This document shows positions 1 to 11,578 of a stretch of 64,000 nucleotides of DNA, one piece after another (positions within the stretch are counted from its first letter, which is position 1; each line of letters begins with the position of its first letter). The stretch spans positions 1,240,001 to 1,304,000 of the forward strand of contig CP021228.1 of NCBI GenBank assembly GCA_003999685.1, given 5' to 3'. The notes under the pieces are model-generated. The model was not told the DNA's origin and made no database searches. It worked only from the letters and a program-made list of their open reading frames with translations. The position numbers and the translations under genes were made by a program. The DNA is from Taiwanofungus camphoratus (Eukaryota; Basidiomycota; Agaricomycetes; Polyporales; Taiwanofungaceae).

Positions 1-1
1 A

Positions 2-345
2 TACAGGCTGCAGCTACCGAAAACATGGAAGATACACCCAGTATTCCATGCATCGCTGTTGACACCATACCAGGAGACTAAGAAACATGGCCTGAACTTT
101 ACTAGGCCACCCCCAGAGTTAGTCGATGGGGATGAAGAATATGAAGTCGAGGGCATTCGTGGGCATCGTGTCCGACATGGGAACTGGCAGTTCCTGGTCA
201 AATGGGTTGGGTGGCTGAACTCCACTAACACATGGCAGTCGGAGGCAGACTTAATGAACTAGTCTGAGATCCTCGAACGGTATAAGAGGGTCAACAAGTT
301 ACCAGCAAGGCCCCAGATGAACGCCCGGTACACCCACATCTGCAG
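2..345 (+). pseudogene. gypsy-A integrase tail plus chromodomain
   Basis: The reading frame from base 2 gives the typical chromovirus linker with motif HPVFHASLLTPY, then a Tyr-Glu-Val-Glu entry into a chromodomain with FLVKWVGW and NTWQ. Chromodomains of this class steer integration toward marked chromatin. It is related to the gypsy-B chromodomain at about 55.45-55.65 kb. Part of a fossil element. Confidence 0.85.
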
Positions 346-575
346 ATACGCATACACCTGTGGCTCACCTGGAGAATGACACTACGATGTCCACTCATAC
401 AAACCCCCACTCTCAGTCCATGCACTTGAACCACAGTGCAGCAAACATATGGGCCCTCGCACCCTGGGTGCGGACAAGGCAGACTCGGGCCCATCCATAC
501 GACGCAGTGCAGGAGACAGTGCCCCCATATGCCGCATTGGATGATCCATACAATCACTGGAGGCTGGCACACCGG

Positions 576-2214
576 TGATGAGTCCCATAGCCTCCTGGGC
601 CCCAAATCGTGATTTTAGGAGCTTTCTAATCCCCCAACCGACCACTCTAAGACTCTTCTACAGCCTACGACAGGAGGGATAGGTCCCTATAATATTCCTA
701 ATGCCCCCTTTCCTTCCTAAACCCTCCTAACACCCTACGAAGTCTTGCAAAGTCACATGAGGTGCTACGAGGTTTCGAATGCTAGACACGAAGTCCCTAA
801 CTCCTGCTAAGTCCACTATCAGACACTGCCGGTCCTCCCATACTGTTCCATTGGATCTAGGTCCTATCTACTACGTCACTCATCCTGGGCTTAGCTAAGA
901 AGTCTTAGCTAAGTCTCTCCTAGCTCTTGTGATTGCAGCTACCTCCGATAGGCTCCGAAACGGTCTGAAGTTCCGGAAGTTGGACTTAGGAAGCCTTGCG
1001 CACCCCATGGGTCTCAATCCTATGCCATAAGGTCATCCTAGGGCGTATCCATATGGCCCTCCACCCAGTTAGGACACCTCCTACCCCGATTAGGCCAAGT
1101 CCCGCTGCTAAGAACTTCGTGCGCTCTTAGCCCACTAAGATAGGTGATCATGGTGCATGGCTGCTCTCAGATAGTCATCCCACCCTCGTGAATGAAGTTG
1201 GTCACCTTTCTACCGTACATAGTTCCCCTGTTTCAGTTCCTATTTAGTTCCTATCCTCCTCATATTCACTTCGGAGCCCATGTGCTTTAGTACACATTTT
1301 GGACTCGTAAGGATCACTTCGTGCAAGAATAGTTCACCTCACGCTCCCCTACTTAGTCAGAGGTAGTTTACTATATACGACAGAGACCCCTCAGTGCACG
1401 CTTCTCTCTTTGGAATACAAGTTCCCCTGTAGCTCCAATCTCAGGAAAGCGTCACGAGTACAACCTTAGGAACGGTCCTAAGGCCCCTAAGTCTCCACCC
1501 CAGCTCCGTTTCAGTACCTTTGAACTACGTCTACGCTCGTGATATATCTACGAACCACGTCTACGCTTCCCAAACTACGCACTACGATCTACGAAGTCGC
1601 CATGACTTCGCGCCCTTCAGCACCTCTTATAGCACCTATCCGGTAGGCCTCCGCCTTAGTTATACCTTTAGGCTCACATTGCGTCATTCCTACGTCCTAC
1701 GAATAACCCTACAACTCTCCCATAGCCTTCATCTCGGGCTATAGCACCTCCCTCTACGCCCTCGAACTCTCCGACCCACACCTCAAAGTCATCAGACACT
1801 TCAGAGCTTCCAGCAACCTCGTTCTCCAATTTCTATCCCAAGTATTAGCTCTCTGAACCCTCCGACCTCTCCTACAGGTCCCCTACCTAACTCTAGCTAA
1901 AAGGACTTTGCAGCTCCTACGAAGTCAGCTCATGCGATTTAGCTAAAACTTCGAAGGACTTCGCAGAATCTCGAAGGACTTCGCATACTTCGGAGGGCCT
2001 CACAAGGCCTTAGGGATCGTATAGCACTTAGGAACAAGATCCTGTTGTGCAGGACCCTTGACCCCTTACTCCCCCACTTACAAAACAAGACATACAGGTT
2101 TCCCGATATCATACAGGTTGTAGCTCCTACCCTCACATCCTCACAGTTATCACACTACCCCACAGCCACGTTGCGGAGCACTCCCTAGGTGCCAGGGTCC
2201 CCTAGGTCGTATCA
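576..2214 (-). repeat. R1 repeat, copy 1 (1.64 kb, inverted)
   Basis: This segment is the reverse complement of 3393..4959 and of the start of 63089..64000; for example the stretch near 970-1030 mirrors 4510-4590. It begins TGATGAG and ends GTATCA and is flanked by CCGG on both sides (572..575 and 2215..2218). That could be a 4 bp target duplication or the outer bases of a terminal inverted repeat. TG...CA ends and absence of coding suggest a solo LTR or a non-autonomous element. It lies in gypsy-A between the chromodomain and the 3' ORF. The many small ORFs inside are not convincing. Confidence 0.7.
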
Positions 2215-2770
2215 CCGGATAGCATGGACCTTGGTGGATGTGGACCTCTGGCCGGAGGTCGACATGAGGATACTAGCATGGCTGGACCTGTGGATGCTGG
2301 TCAACACCTATCAGACACTAGTGGGCATAGCTTGCGACGCTGGTGGGCTCACCGCAATAGAGTGTCAGCGGATGGGTCTTGGTGCAAATGGGGACAACCC
2401 AATGACATGGGAGCTGGCCCAACTCCACATTGATGTGGGCAGAGCGGCACGGGACCTGCTCACCTATCTCATGTGATCACCCCTGGTGGGACTCATCAAC
2501 AATGTGATCCCCTTCAGACACCAGGCCCGGGTGCAGGTGCCTACTATTAGCTACGCCCCCGGCTTATCATCAGGAGGGCCCTCGACTGCCGACTCCTCTA
2601 ACCCCTCAGCAACCAACTCCCCCTTTTGCATATGGTGCCTTCAAGTTGGGCATCGGGTGGAGGAATGCGTACATGATAGTGATGATGACCTGTTGTCTGA
2701 CCACTCTGACACCATCCAACCTTGCACGGCACCGGAGGAGAACACTGATGGCCCTGACGTTGAGGATTAG
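2215..2770 (+). pseudogene. gypsy-A extra 3' ORF with CCHC zinc knuckle
   Basis: A Gag-like C-terminal ORF with one knuckle of form C-x2-C-x4-H-x4-C (CIWCLQVGHRVEEC) near 2628..2670, followed by an acidic tail. It resembles the third ORF of gypsy-B (54471..55388), which has two such knuckles. It sits directly upstream of the purine tract and 3' LTR. Part of a fossil element. Confidence 0.7.
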
Positions 2771-2806
2771 ATCATCGGGGTGACAAATCTTTGAGAGGGG
2801 GGTAAT

Positions 2807-3392
2807 GTTACAAGGTGATACTGGTGCGGGCGTACATTTCATTTTCTCTTTACTCATTGGACTAGCGGGTCATGTACACTTACAATTACCACCATCATTC
2901 CAGACAGGCTGTCCATCACCCACTTAGTTATGGACCGTTACTCAGAGAGGGCCATCCGGGCCTCTGACACAGGGACACTTAGTAGATACAGATACCTGTG
3001 GGGGTGAGGGCTGGCTTGCCCTAGACCCACCATAGTACTTAAGGGGCTGACTCACTGTGGAGTACCCCAATCTTGTCCTCCTGTTTGTCACCATAGGTTA
3101 CACTTCAATAGCCTTAGTTTCACTATGTACTTGAACACTGTCATTGTCCTTGTACTTTGTATATACCTTCGTCTATTCAGCGGGTCTTCTCAGACCATCT
3201 ATTTTCTTGTGACTACACTCGGACTTAGACGACACAACTTAGCCCACAACTCTCTCGAGACCATTGGGCTAACGGTTGAAGACTTAGGCGCATACTCATC
3301 GTCAGCCAGACTGACTCCTCATATACATGCCCGACTACTCAATGACTCACCGTCACTAGTAGTCGCTTATGGGCATAGACACCCCCATAACA
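2807..3392 (+). repeat. LTR-A, 3' LTR of gypsy-A
   Basis: 586 bp, starts TGTTACAAGG and ends CCCATAACA. A purine-rich tract sits immediately upstream, which marks it as a true 3' LTR. It is the reference copy for four solo LTRs at 13368, 33229, 47553 and 58365. Confidence 0.85.
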
Positions 3393-4959
3393 AAGACCTA
3401 CAAAGTCTTGCGATGTGGTCCAAAGTGCTTCGAAGTTCTGCAATGTAGTGCAAAGTCTGTAGAAGGATTTGGAAGGGAGATAGAAGTGTAGGGCTGAGAT
3501 AGGAGGTGAGGAATAGTGTGTAAGGAAGTGAGATGGAGCACAAAGGGTAATGAAATGGACGGAAAGACTTCCTAAAGCCTTACAAGCTAGCCATAATTAG
3601 CTAAACTTTGAAGAACTTCGGATAATTGTAGAAGGGAATAGGGGAAATAGAAGGGAGATAGGGAGTATATAGGAGGGCTGGAAGGTGATATAGGGGGTGT
3701 GTAGACTGTTGTAGAAGGTTACAAGGTTACAAGGGATGATAAGGGAGCTGCTAAGCATAGTACATGTTTCAAAGGGTTTAGACATGTGGTGGAGAGATAG
3801 GGATAAGATCAGAGATTATAGGGCAAGGGATAGAATGTAGGGGAATGTAGTAATGATGCAACATGAGCCTGTGGGGTATAACTAAGGTGGAGGCACATCA
3901 GATAGGGGAGTTGGATGAATATGTGTAGTGTATGAAGTCATGGCGACTTCACGGATCATAGGATGTAGTTTGAGAGCATAGATGTAGTTGTAGGGGTTTT
4001 TGCAAGCATAGTCATAGTTATCTGAGCTGAGGCGAAATGTAGATGAGGGACTTAGAGGCTTAGAAGGTTCCTAAGGCTTCTATTCTCAGTGCACTATGAG
4101 ATTGTAGCTGTAAAGAGACTAGTATTCTCAAGTGGGGGAATAGTGTGTCCCAAGGGGTCTCTGTTATACATAGTAGGATACATCTGACTAAATAGGAGAA
4201 GGTGAGATGAACTATCTTATGCAAAGTGGTATCTACAAGTCCAAAATGTGTACTAAACGCATGTGAACTCCAAAGTGACCATAAGGGGGATAGGAACTAA
4301 TTAGGTACTGAAACAGAGGAACTGTGTACAGTAGAAATGTTTCCAAGATCAAACATGAGGGCAGGATGATTATCAGAAAGCAGGCATGCACAGTGATCAG
4401 CTATCATAGTGTGCTAAGGGCATATGAAGTTTCTACCAGTGAGACTTGGCCAAATCAGGATAGGAGGTGTCCTAAATGGATAGGGGATCATATGGGCACA
4501 TCATAGAAGAACCTTATGGTGTGAAATCGAGACCCAGGGAGTGCACAAGGCTTCCTAAGTCCAGACTTCAGAACTTCAGACCACTTCAGAGACTATCAGA
4601 GATGTGTACAGCCACCAGAGGGATCAGAGGGACTTAGCTAACATTCCTAAGTTAGGAGGCTCTTGAATGATGCAGGATAAGTGGTCTGGGCTATTTGGGA
4701 CAGTGTAGGAGGTGCAGCAAGGTCTGATAGTGACTATAGCACAGTTTAGGGACATAGCAGCTGAGACTAGGAGCTTCAGAGATGTTTGCAGTGACTTTGG
4801 AGGACTTTGAAGACTTTGGAGGTGTTTAGAGGGTTCAGGATGCAATAGGAGGACTCTTCTAGATATCATAGGCTTCGAGAGGGTCATAGGTAGCTCTGTA
4901 GATGATTAAGAAGCTTCTAAAATCACAATTTGGGGCTCAGGAGGCTTCGGGACTCATCA
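3393..4959 (+). repeat. R1 repeat, copy 2 (right part)
   Basis: Forward-oriented R1, closely similar to 63309..64000 and inverted relative to 576..2214. It starts abruptly at the gypsy-A LTR border and ends at CTCATCA (4959). About 0.2 kb of the R1 start is missing here and presumably lies on the far left side of gypsy-A, as expected if gypsy-A inserted into this R1. No gene is seen; the sequence has many short AAGGACTT/GAAGTC-type motifs. Confidence 0.7.
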
Positions 4960-4978
4960 ACACATCATCGGTGGCCAG

Positions 4979-5914
4979 TAATAAGTGCCAGACCCTTCTA
5001 GGCCCTGCACAGTGCTCTAGCTCACCACTGACAGACTCAGTCACACTTTTGATGTCACTTGAGACCACTTGATGCAGTTGTCATGACCAGTACTCCTCTG
5101 TGAAATCCTCCGATGTCTTCAACATGTGCTACAGCCACTTCAATAGAATGGCCTGAGCTCCTGGCATGCCACTGCCACTCCCCACAAATGACACAACAGC
5201 TCTAAGTTACTATTCTCACACATGACTGGTGTCACACCACTCCAATACTCTTTGATTGTTTATGACGAGCCACTTGATGACCTTGGCCACACTGTGGCAG
5301 AAGTCTTGCCACAAACTAACCCTTGTATGCTTGCATTGTCTTAACCTGCTCTATGACATTACTATAGTAGATTTCTGCAATAAGAGCCACTTAGTAGATT
5401 ATAGTCTCAATATAGTTAGGATGCCACTCATACTATGCCACTCCATACAAGTCTTGCTTTCTTCTAGTGGTAGTATAAACATAGTGCCCTAACTTCAAAA
5501 AATGGAAGTTCCTTTCCCCTCAAGAAGAGCACTTTGACTAAGCCCTCTACTACAATCTACTGTGTTCTATCCATCTTCGATTATGCTCAAAGAGTTGCAT
5601 TATCTTCTGCCTTCTACAGTTCTTGAAGGGTTGCATTCTTGTCCACCTTCGACTCTGTCGAAGGGTTGCATTACAAGCTAAGTTCTCATTCCTAGTCTAT
5701 CCTACCACAGTACAGTATAGTAGTGCTTTGAAGCTACATTGAGCAGTCACAACACATGTCATAGGACATCAAACACCTTAGAAGGCATTTCTCAAGTAGT
5801 TTGATCTCAGGAACCCCTGCCACTGACTCCTCCTTGCACTTAACACAGTTCTATAGCCCCTCTAGCTTCTCTAGGTCGTACCCAGTAGGGGTTGGAGTGT
5901 TATAGTTTATATCA
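4979..5914 (-). repeat. R2 repeat, copy 1
   Basis: Inverted relative to the R2 copies at 22852..23896 and 46644..48282; the shared end is GAGTGTTATAGT. About 936 bp. The right end coincides with the point where the transcription factor ORF at 5915..7209 stops, so R2 truncates that gene. Internal direct repeats contain short hairpins of the form CTTCGA...TCGAAG. Probably a solo LTR or non-autonomous element (TGAT...ATCA ends in the better copies). Confidence 0.65.
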
Positions 5915-7209
5915 CTGGCCAAAGTGCGAGCATGCCTGCTTATCCCAGAGGTAAACGCACCAGAATGTGCACTTGCACACTTCATCCTTGATTGTGTTGA
6001 ACACATCACAGTTGTCCACAGACTGGTGCAGCCCCATATCCAGTGACAGTGTGACTGCCTCCACCAGCAGCACAAATGCCTGTGAGAGCTCCCTGAGCCT
6101 GATGGCATACACACCCATGAGCAGCACAGACTGCAAGGTGTATATTGTGGGCCGATGGGCACTCAGTAGTGTGCACAGGTGCCCAAATAGCTCAAACCAC
6201 TGCATCCTCATGCTGTTCCCATCATTTGGGTTGGCATGCACCTGCAGGTCGCTCTGGCTGGTCCATGGCTGCAGTGGGGATGGCAGCAGGTGCTCAACAA
6301 GCAGGTCAAGCAGAGGGAGGCCAGACATCTCACCCTGCCAGTGGGTGTAGCCCTCATCATCAAAGTACAGGTATAAGAATGCAGGGGTGATGCAGGCAGT
6401 GTCCTCTGAGAGGAGGTTGGTGGAGGAGTGGTGGGTAGGGGGAAAGCCTGGGGTGGGACTTGCTATGGGAGAGGACAGTTTGACAGGCCTGAAGAACATC
6501 GAGAGGTTCATGAGGGGGTAGGTGTTGAGTGATGGTGGGGGTATGGCAGTGGGGAAAGTATGTGTTGACAAGGCAAAGGATACATGAGGGTTGGAGAAGG
6601 GATTGATGGGGGACTGGGGGATGCTGCTGCCCATGTGCCAGTGGTGAAGATGGTGAGGGGGATGGCTTGTATGAGGGTTTCTAGATGGTGCATGTGGTCC
6701 TTGAGGGTGGTGGCACATCTGGTAAGGGACATCAGCATTGAACATATGAGCAGGATGGGCATGAAGATGGTACTGTGTCCATCCTAGTGCTTACTTTGAC
6801 TTGTGTGGATGCATGCACTTGCCAGGCTCCTCAAAGGTGCACACTGAGTTGGATGTCAGACATGACTGGCATGGGTGGCCCTCATTGCACTTGATCTGCC
6901 ACCACCTACATAAAACACACAACATGCATCAGCCCCTTGCTCCAGCTTGCACACACAATAACACTGCAATGCTCACTGAGAATGGTCACAGGCCCTGTAG
7001 CAGCCCAGGTCAGATCAGTGCAATTGCTGAGAACAGCTGCAAGAAGGGGAGCATGTGCACCTGCTCAGCTTGAACCATTGCTCCTTCAGCATCAAGGTGC
7101 TACTCCCCCCAACACCTTCACCTCCACCTGCTCCCACACTTGCACTCACACTCACACTTGCACTTATTGAGGGCTTCACCTCAGCCAACACATTGTCTGT
7201 GCTTGCCAT
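5915..7209 (-). pseudogene. Zn2Cys6 fungal transcription factor, truncated
   Basis: Read on the minus strand, 7209 to about 7060 gives a Ser/Ala/Gly-rich N-terminus beginning MASTDN. At about 6790-6925 a Zn2Cys6 binuclear cluster follows, with spacing C-x2-C-x6-C-x5-C-x2-C-x6-C (CVLC ... KC ... CQSC ... C). The long ORF 5912..6745 carries the fungal-specific transcription factor domain (Pfam PF04082 type), with the QSVLLMGVYAIRLRELSQAF segment and a later CVYLWDKQ. The protein ends exactly at the R2 border and its C-terminus is not found elsewhere in the window. The cluster exon lacks a clean splice connection upstream. CpG is depleted as in nearby mobile DNA. A hAT terminus at 7461 lies just upstream, so this copy may have been captured by a hAT element. 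Likely a dead copy; target genes unknown. Confidence 0.7.
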
Positions 7210-7261
7210 GGTTGGTGGGTGATCAATGGTACTATTTTGGCTGACAACATTGTGAGAAATG

Positions 7262-7461
7262 TTCTGGACAGTGAGCGTGTTAAGGTGCCATCACATGATC
7301 TTGGCTCTACTGGCTACAGTCGACTGCAAAGTTGCAGCTACAACTTTAGTTGGCACAGGCAGAGCTGGTTATTGACATAGCTGAAGCAAGCCGAGTCATG
7401 ACTTTCATTGGCTCAGCTTGCAGCTATCAGCCAACTTCAAGCCAGAGCTGTGGCAACACTA
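7262..7461 (-). mobile_element. hAT element end fragment
   Basis: About 200 bp matching, in reverse, the left subterminal region of the large hAT at 39284..39480. It ends GGCAACACTA, the hAT terminus used by all four elements of this family here. The interior to its left does not match the large hAT. No 8 bp target duplication was found, so this is one end of a rearranged or truncated element. Confidence 0.65.
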
Positions 7462-8100
7462 CTTCCATTCACCACCAGAGTGGACAGGTGCCACTGGGCA
7501 GGTCTACAAGTGCTTCTGCAACAGGAGATGGATCTCAGAAAAGGTCAGGCCAATAATGCCCTTCATCAGATCTGGATCACCATCAGACAAAAGTCTTTCT
7601 TGTTCTGCACCAAGGTGTACAATGCCAAGTCCCAGCAGAGGAAGACCAGGGCATGGCAGGATGTCAACACCATAGACAAAACCCTGCAGCATCATGCCAG
7701 GGTGTACAGCAAGGCCCAGAAGGCCCTGGTGTTTCTTGAGGCCCCAGCTGACCTCCTGGCCAAGTATCAGGTTCTGCACAAAGAGCACCTGAAGGTGAGC
7801 ACTGCAGTGGCAGATTCCAATAAGAGGGGAGAAAGGGGGGCATCTCTTCCATGGTTCTGGACCATGGATATTTAAGGGGAAAGTGACACAGACTCATATA
7901 TGCAGGAATGTGAGTGCCATCACCCCTTAAACTGTGTCTCATAAATGGCTGACATTGGGGGTGACAGTTTATAAGGTAAATTGGTTTAGGGCAAAGTCCA
8001 GGTATGACAGAGTGGTGGAAGAAGAGAAGCAGCTGAGATATGAGATGAGGTTTGCTGCCAACTACTTTGCCCACCAGAGTGAGATGTGGGTGAGGCTCAT
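7462..8100 (+). pseudogene. KDZ transposase C-terminal fragment (copy A)
   Basis: The frame through 7470..7875 encodes the same charged helical region as 44060..44460 in copy B (motifs QQRKTRAWQDVNTIDKTLQ and LLAKYQVLH). A stop follows WTMDI at 7873, where copy B continues. The next piece (about 7934..8098) matches the final transposase residues (RAKSRYDRVVEEEKQLRYEM) and then runs into unrelated low-complexity sequence because of the deletion. No catalytic residues remain in this copy. Confidence 0.75.
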
Positions 8101-8307
8101 CTTTTCTGCCAGCACTGCACCTTTTACTGCCAGCACTGTTACTTCAACCATTGGAACTGCATCTTGGACTGCTGGCACTGCTACTTTGACTGCACTGCAA
8201 CTTTGACTGCTGGGACTGTCACTGTGACATCTGCACAACAGTTCAAGCTTTCAGAAAGGAAATTGATATCATTTTGTGTACAAGCTACAGATAAATTCAC
8301 ATGACAA

Positions 8308-9263
8308 CTACAGAAGCACAGGCTCCTTCTCCAGGTCCCATATCTTGGCAATGATGTCAATCTTCCTGAGCATATTGACCCTCACCCCAATCTCATACTC
8401 CAGCTGCTGATTCACATGCAGCATGTGGGCCTGCACTCCCTCCAAGTACTTCACAATGGACCTATCCATCTGGGCAGGCAACTTCTCTGCCAACTCCTCC
8501 AGATTGGGCCCCTCATATGCTGGAACAGCCAAGACAGCAGGATGTTGCTGCTCCTCCACATGGGCTCTCCATTCATTGATCTGTGTGGTCTGGTTCAAGA
8601 TGGAAGGGGACAAGAGGTGTTTAGAGAGTACTCACCTTTCTCTTCATGCCCCTCACATTAGCCTCAGCATCCATCTTGTGCTTGAGGGCAAACACCATCT
8701 CTTGCCTCAGATACCTGTCATTGCCCTGAAAGATCTGCTGGGACCTGGGGCATTGCACAGCTCAAGGTTGGGATGTGACCTGGATTTTTCAAGAGCAGGA
8801 GGCTGGAGATCCTCTGATGAGGTCTGGATCTCAGTGGGCCCTGTGTCCACCACACTCTCAGACTCTCTGGGCAGTGGTGGAGCCAGCTGGGTCTATGGAG
8901 GATCAGATCATGAACTGCAGGCAATGAAAGAATTTAGGATGACACTCACCTGATAGAGAAGCCCCTGCATATCACTCTTCACCAAGTCCTCAAGGCTGGG
9001 GGGGATGTGGAGGTCCAAGCCTGCAATGGCCCTCAGGCCAATGGTCATGGCAGCCTGGATCTGCAAATGGGGAAGTGGGCTTCTTAGTACCCCCTGGAAA
9101 TGGCACCAAGGGTCCATCATGTACTCACCACTCCCTTGGCCATGACCATCTGCACCTCTGCATCCTCAGAAAAGGTGTTGGCCCTCATGATTTGCAGATG
9201 AACAGGAAGGACCAGGTGTGCCTCCATAGAGTCAAGCAGAGAAATGGTAGCAGCAGAGGCCAT
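8308..9263 (-). CDS. KDZ-associated accessory protein (copy A), unknown function
   Basis: Minus-strand gene with short introns. The start is taken at 9263 (MASAATISLL). Exons follow at about 9128-9263, 8953-9063, about 8728-8894, a short one near 8630-8700, and the last at 8308-8598, ending WDLEKEPVLL. The last exon is a helical, acidic region with heptad-like spacing. The paralogue at 45211..46268 has an identical final 101 residues. It sits between the transposase and the TET/JBP gene, on the TET strand, in both copies. I recognise no family. A DNA-binding or structural role in the element is only a guess. Confidence 0.55.
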
Positions 9264-9469
9264 TGAGGTTGCAGAGATATTATAAACAGGAAGGTGAATG
9301 AGATGGAGGTGGAGAGGCTGATATCAGATGCATCATCTCAACCTTAGAGGTCACATGACATGCCACTGATGGACTAAAGATCAGCATCTCTACCCATGGG
9401 CATGGCAATCACAGATGCTGGACAAGTCACAAAATTTCACATTTATGAGGTCTATCAAACTCATTGATT

Positions 9470-9860
9470 GATTGCAGCACTGGCAGCAAGAGGTGCACCA
9501 ATAGAGACAAGTGCAGTGCTGGTGGGCAGAGGTCTGGCACTGGAAGGAAAAGGTATGGCACCATTGGGTCAGATCCAATGCCAGTTGACAGTGGGCAGAG
9601 GAATGGTGCTATCAGGTCAGGTCTGGCACCAGTTGGCAGAGGAATGGTGCTGTCGAGCAGAGGAATGGCACCATCAGGCAGAGGAATGGCACTGTCAGGT
9701 GCAGCATCAGAAGGAAGAGGTCTGGCACCAGTGGGCAGATGTCCAGTGTCATCAGGTTTGGTGCAGCACCAGTAGGAAGAGGTATGGTGTTGTCAGGTCA
9801 GATCTGGCACCATCAGGTCAGGTCCAATGCTGGTGGGCAGAAGGGTGGTGGATGGAGTCC
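9470..9860. repeat. GCACCA/GGCAGAGG minisatellite (copy A)
   Basis: Imperfect tandem units of about 18-36 bp built from GGTCAGGTCTGGCACCAG and TTGGCAGAGGAATGG. It separates the accessory gene from the TET/JBP gene. Related arrays lie at 46502..46643 and 48283..48650 in copy B, and a looser one inside the gene at 29500..29760. Confidence 0.7.
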
Positions 9861-9930
9861 ATTGATGTCTCAAAGCTTGGTCATTTGATCAATGCCTGAG
9901 AGTGTGTGCATGTCAAGTTATATAGCCCAA

Positions 9931-11296
9931 TCAGTCATATGTATCTACACTCATCCAACCAGCCAATGGCACCTCTGCTCTCTCATGTATCTTGGTCCTC
10001 ATATAGTAGGCTAGACATATCCTCTCCTTCTCCTTCCTCACCACCCTGTGCAAAATGGTCTTCTCAGACAGGGCCATGATGGTCTCACTAGGATAGGCCA
10101 GTCTCATCCCCACCCCCTTCAGATTCAAGGTCAAATCTTGGGAGTTCCCAATAGTCATCAAGATATCATACCAGCATGCCATGGCCTTCCAGTCCCTGTG
10201 ACTAGGATTTTCCCTGTTGGCAATGAAGCTCATGGCATTGAAGGGGGAATGCTGTTTCTTCAGCACCTAATCCACCCCTGAAAGCCATTGCATCCCTCTC
10301 AATGAGGCCATGCCAGACCTGTAAAGCTCAGGGTGAATGATGCTCATTATTCCCCCTATCAACGCAGAGGTCTCCCTCATCCTCTGCAGTCATACCCTGC
10401 TCACAGAGTCTGGCTTCTTCAGCACACTGCAAACCTCTGGATTGAAATTCATGCTCTGGATGTTGACCTCATGTCAGAACTGGTGTGAGCATGAAATCCC
10501 TTGTCACTCACCTCATGTCCTTGTTGAAACCATGCTAGGGACAGGTTGATGCATTCAGGGAGGAACTGCTCACACTGTTCTCCATCCATGTAATACTCAG
10601 ACTTGATCCTCCAGTTGCCTTCCGTCTTGGGATGATGGGATTTCAACACCTGATTCAGCATCACTGAATCATCCCATATCTGGTGCTGATCATCTCAAAC
10701 ATCATGCTCATCATCACAAACAAAAATTAGGTCAAACTCACCTGATGCTCTGGGCTCAACACATCAGGTAAATGCCATACCAGAATCTTTTCATGCTGAT
10801 CCACCACAGTCACTGGGGTTTTGATGACTGGCATGGGATCATCAAACAATGGAGAGAACTGTTCAGAGATTCTGGCCTCCTGAGCCTTGTTGAACCCAGA
10901 GATTTGAGGGGTCAGCTGTTCAACATAGACTCTAATGTCCCAGGGCACTGTCACTGCTCAATCATGCAAGATCAGCAATGGGGACATCAAAACAATTGTC
11001 TCTGGCTCACAGTGGGTCATATAGGCTTCTGCCATCTTGACAGATATCTGATAGGCATTTTGAACAAACTTCAATAAGAAGCTCAAGCTGGGGTATATAG
11101 AAGAGGAAGGTGGAGAAGGATCAGGGGACATTTGAGACAGGTGATGCAAGAAAAGTTGGTGAAGGTAAGATGCCACATTCTCAGTATATTCAAAATGATT
11201 GGCCATAGGTGTGCTTATGACAGTTTCATTCAAAACCAAAGGTAATGAGTCTGGGGTAGAGTTGGGATTGGCAAGTGGAAAAAAAATGAATAACAT
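9931..11296 (-). pseudogene. TET/JBP-family dioxygenase, copy A (inactivated)
   Basis: Same four-exon structure as the intact copy B at 48718..50101, with the same GTGAGC...GAGCAG first intron. The catalytic exon keeps the iron-binding SHRDW (H-x-D) and the distal ILHRVV histidine. A TAG at 10267..10269 interrupts the frame just before the catalytic motifs where copy B has GAG, and a conserved Gly of YPSGT is Glu here. Copy A also ends earlier (VDTYD). Together with its truncated KDZ host this reads as a dead paralogue. Confidence 0.75.
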
Positions 11297-11414
11297 GGAC
11301 CAAATGCATGTATACAGTGACAAACAATGACAATGACTGTGAATGGAAGCCAATATGAAATATATGTATGTAATATACAAAATCAGCAAAACATGGGCAG
11401 AAACAGGTTAAACC

Positions 11415-11578
11415 CAGTTCAGCTGACCCACTCTTGTCTGACCCATTGCACCAGGTTGGGCCTATTGCCGACCAACCCATTGCAGCATACTGGTTCCATT
11501 GTCAGCCAACCCATTACCACAGACTGATATCCTGCCAGGCTGACCTGTTGCAACAGGGCTTTCTTACTGGATTGTGTG
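11415..11578. repeat. Terminal minisatellite and TIR of KDZ copy A
   Basis: About four to five degenerate 34 bp units with the palindrome CCTGTTGCAACAGG, followed by the terminal sequence that reads CACACAATCCAGTAAGAAA on the minus strand. Copy B has about twelve units at the equivalent place. Confidence 0.8.

Larger units (their letters stand above)
1..3392 (+). mobile_element. gypsy-A: 3' part of a Ty3/gypsy chromovirus, fossil
   Basis: The window opens inside the end of an integrase that runs straight into a chromodomain. After a nested R1 repeat (576..2214) an extra 3' ORF with a zinc knuckle follows, then a purine tract at about 2788..2806 and a 586 bp 3' LTR (2807..3392). The same order (integrase, chromodomain, extra CCHC ORF, LTR) is seen in gypsy-B at 54-62 kb, which supports one lineage. 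The 5' part lies left of the window. The element is broken: it carries the nested insertion and a few further breaks. R1 sequence resumes right after the LTR, so this element probably inserted into an older R1 copy. Confidence 0.85.
7462..11578 (+). mobile_element. KDZ element copy A (right third only)
   Basis: Collinear with 44051..50657 of the large KDZ element: transposase C-terminus, accessory gene, GCACCA-type minisatellite, TET/JBP gene and terminal array in the same order and strands. Copy A lacks about 330 bp at 8098 that copy B has (44678 to about 45005), and lacks the R2 and LTR insertions of copy B. It ends with ACTGGATTGTGTG at 11578, matching the TIR of the large element. The left two thirds are missing; a hAT end abuts at 7461. 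Confidence 0.8.

Noticed and set aside
1520-1744. Small ORFs inside R1 copy 1
   Set aside because: They are not conserved in the other R1 copies, so not coding.
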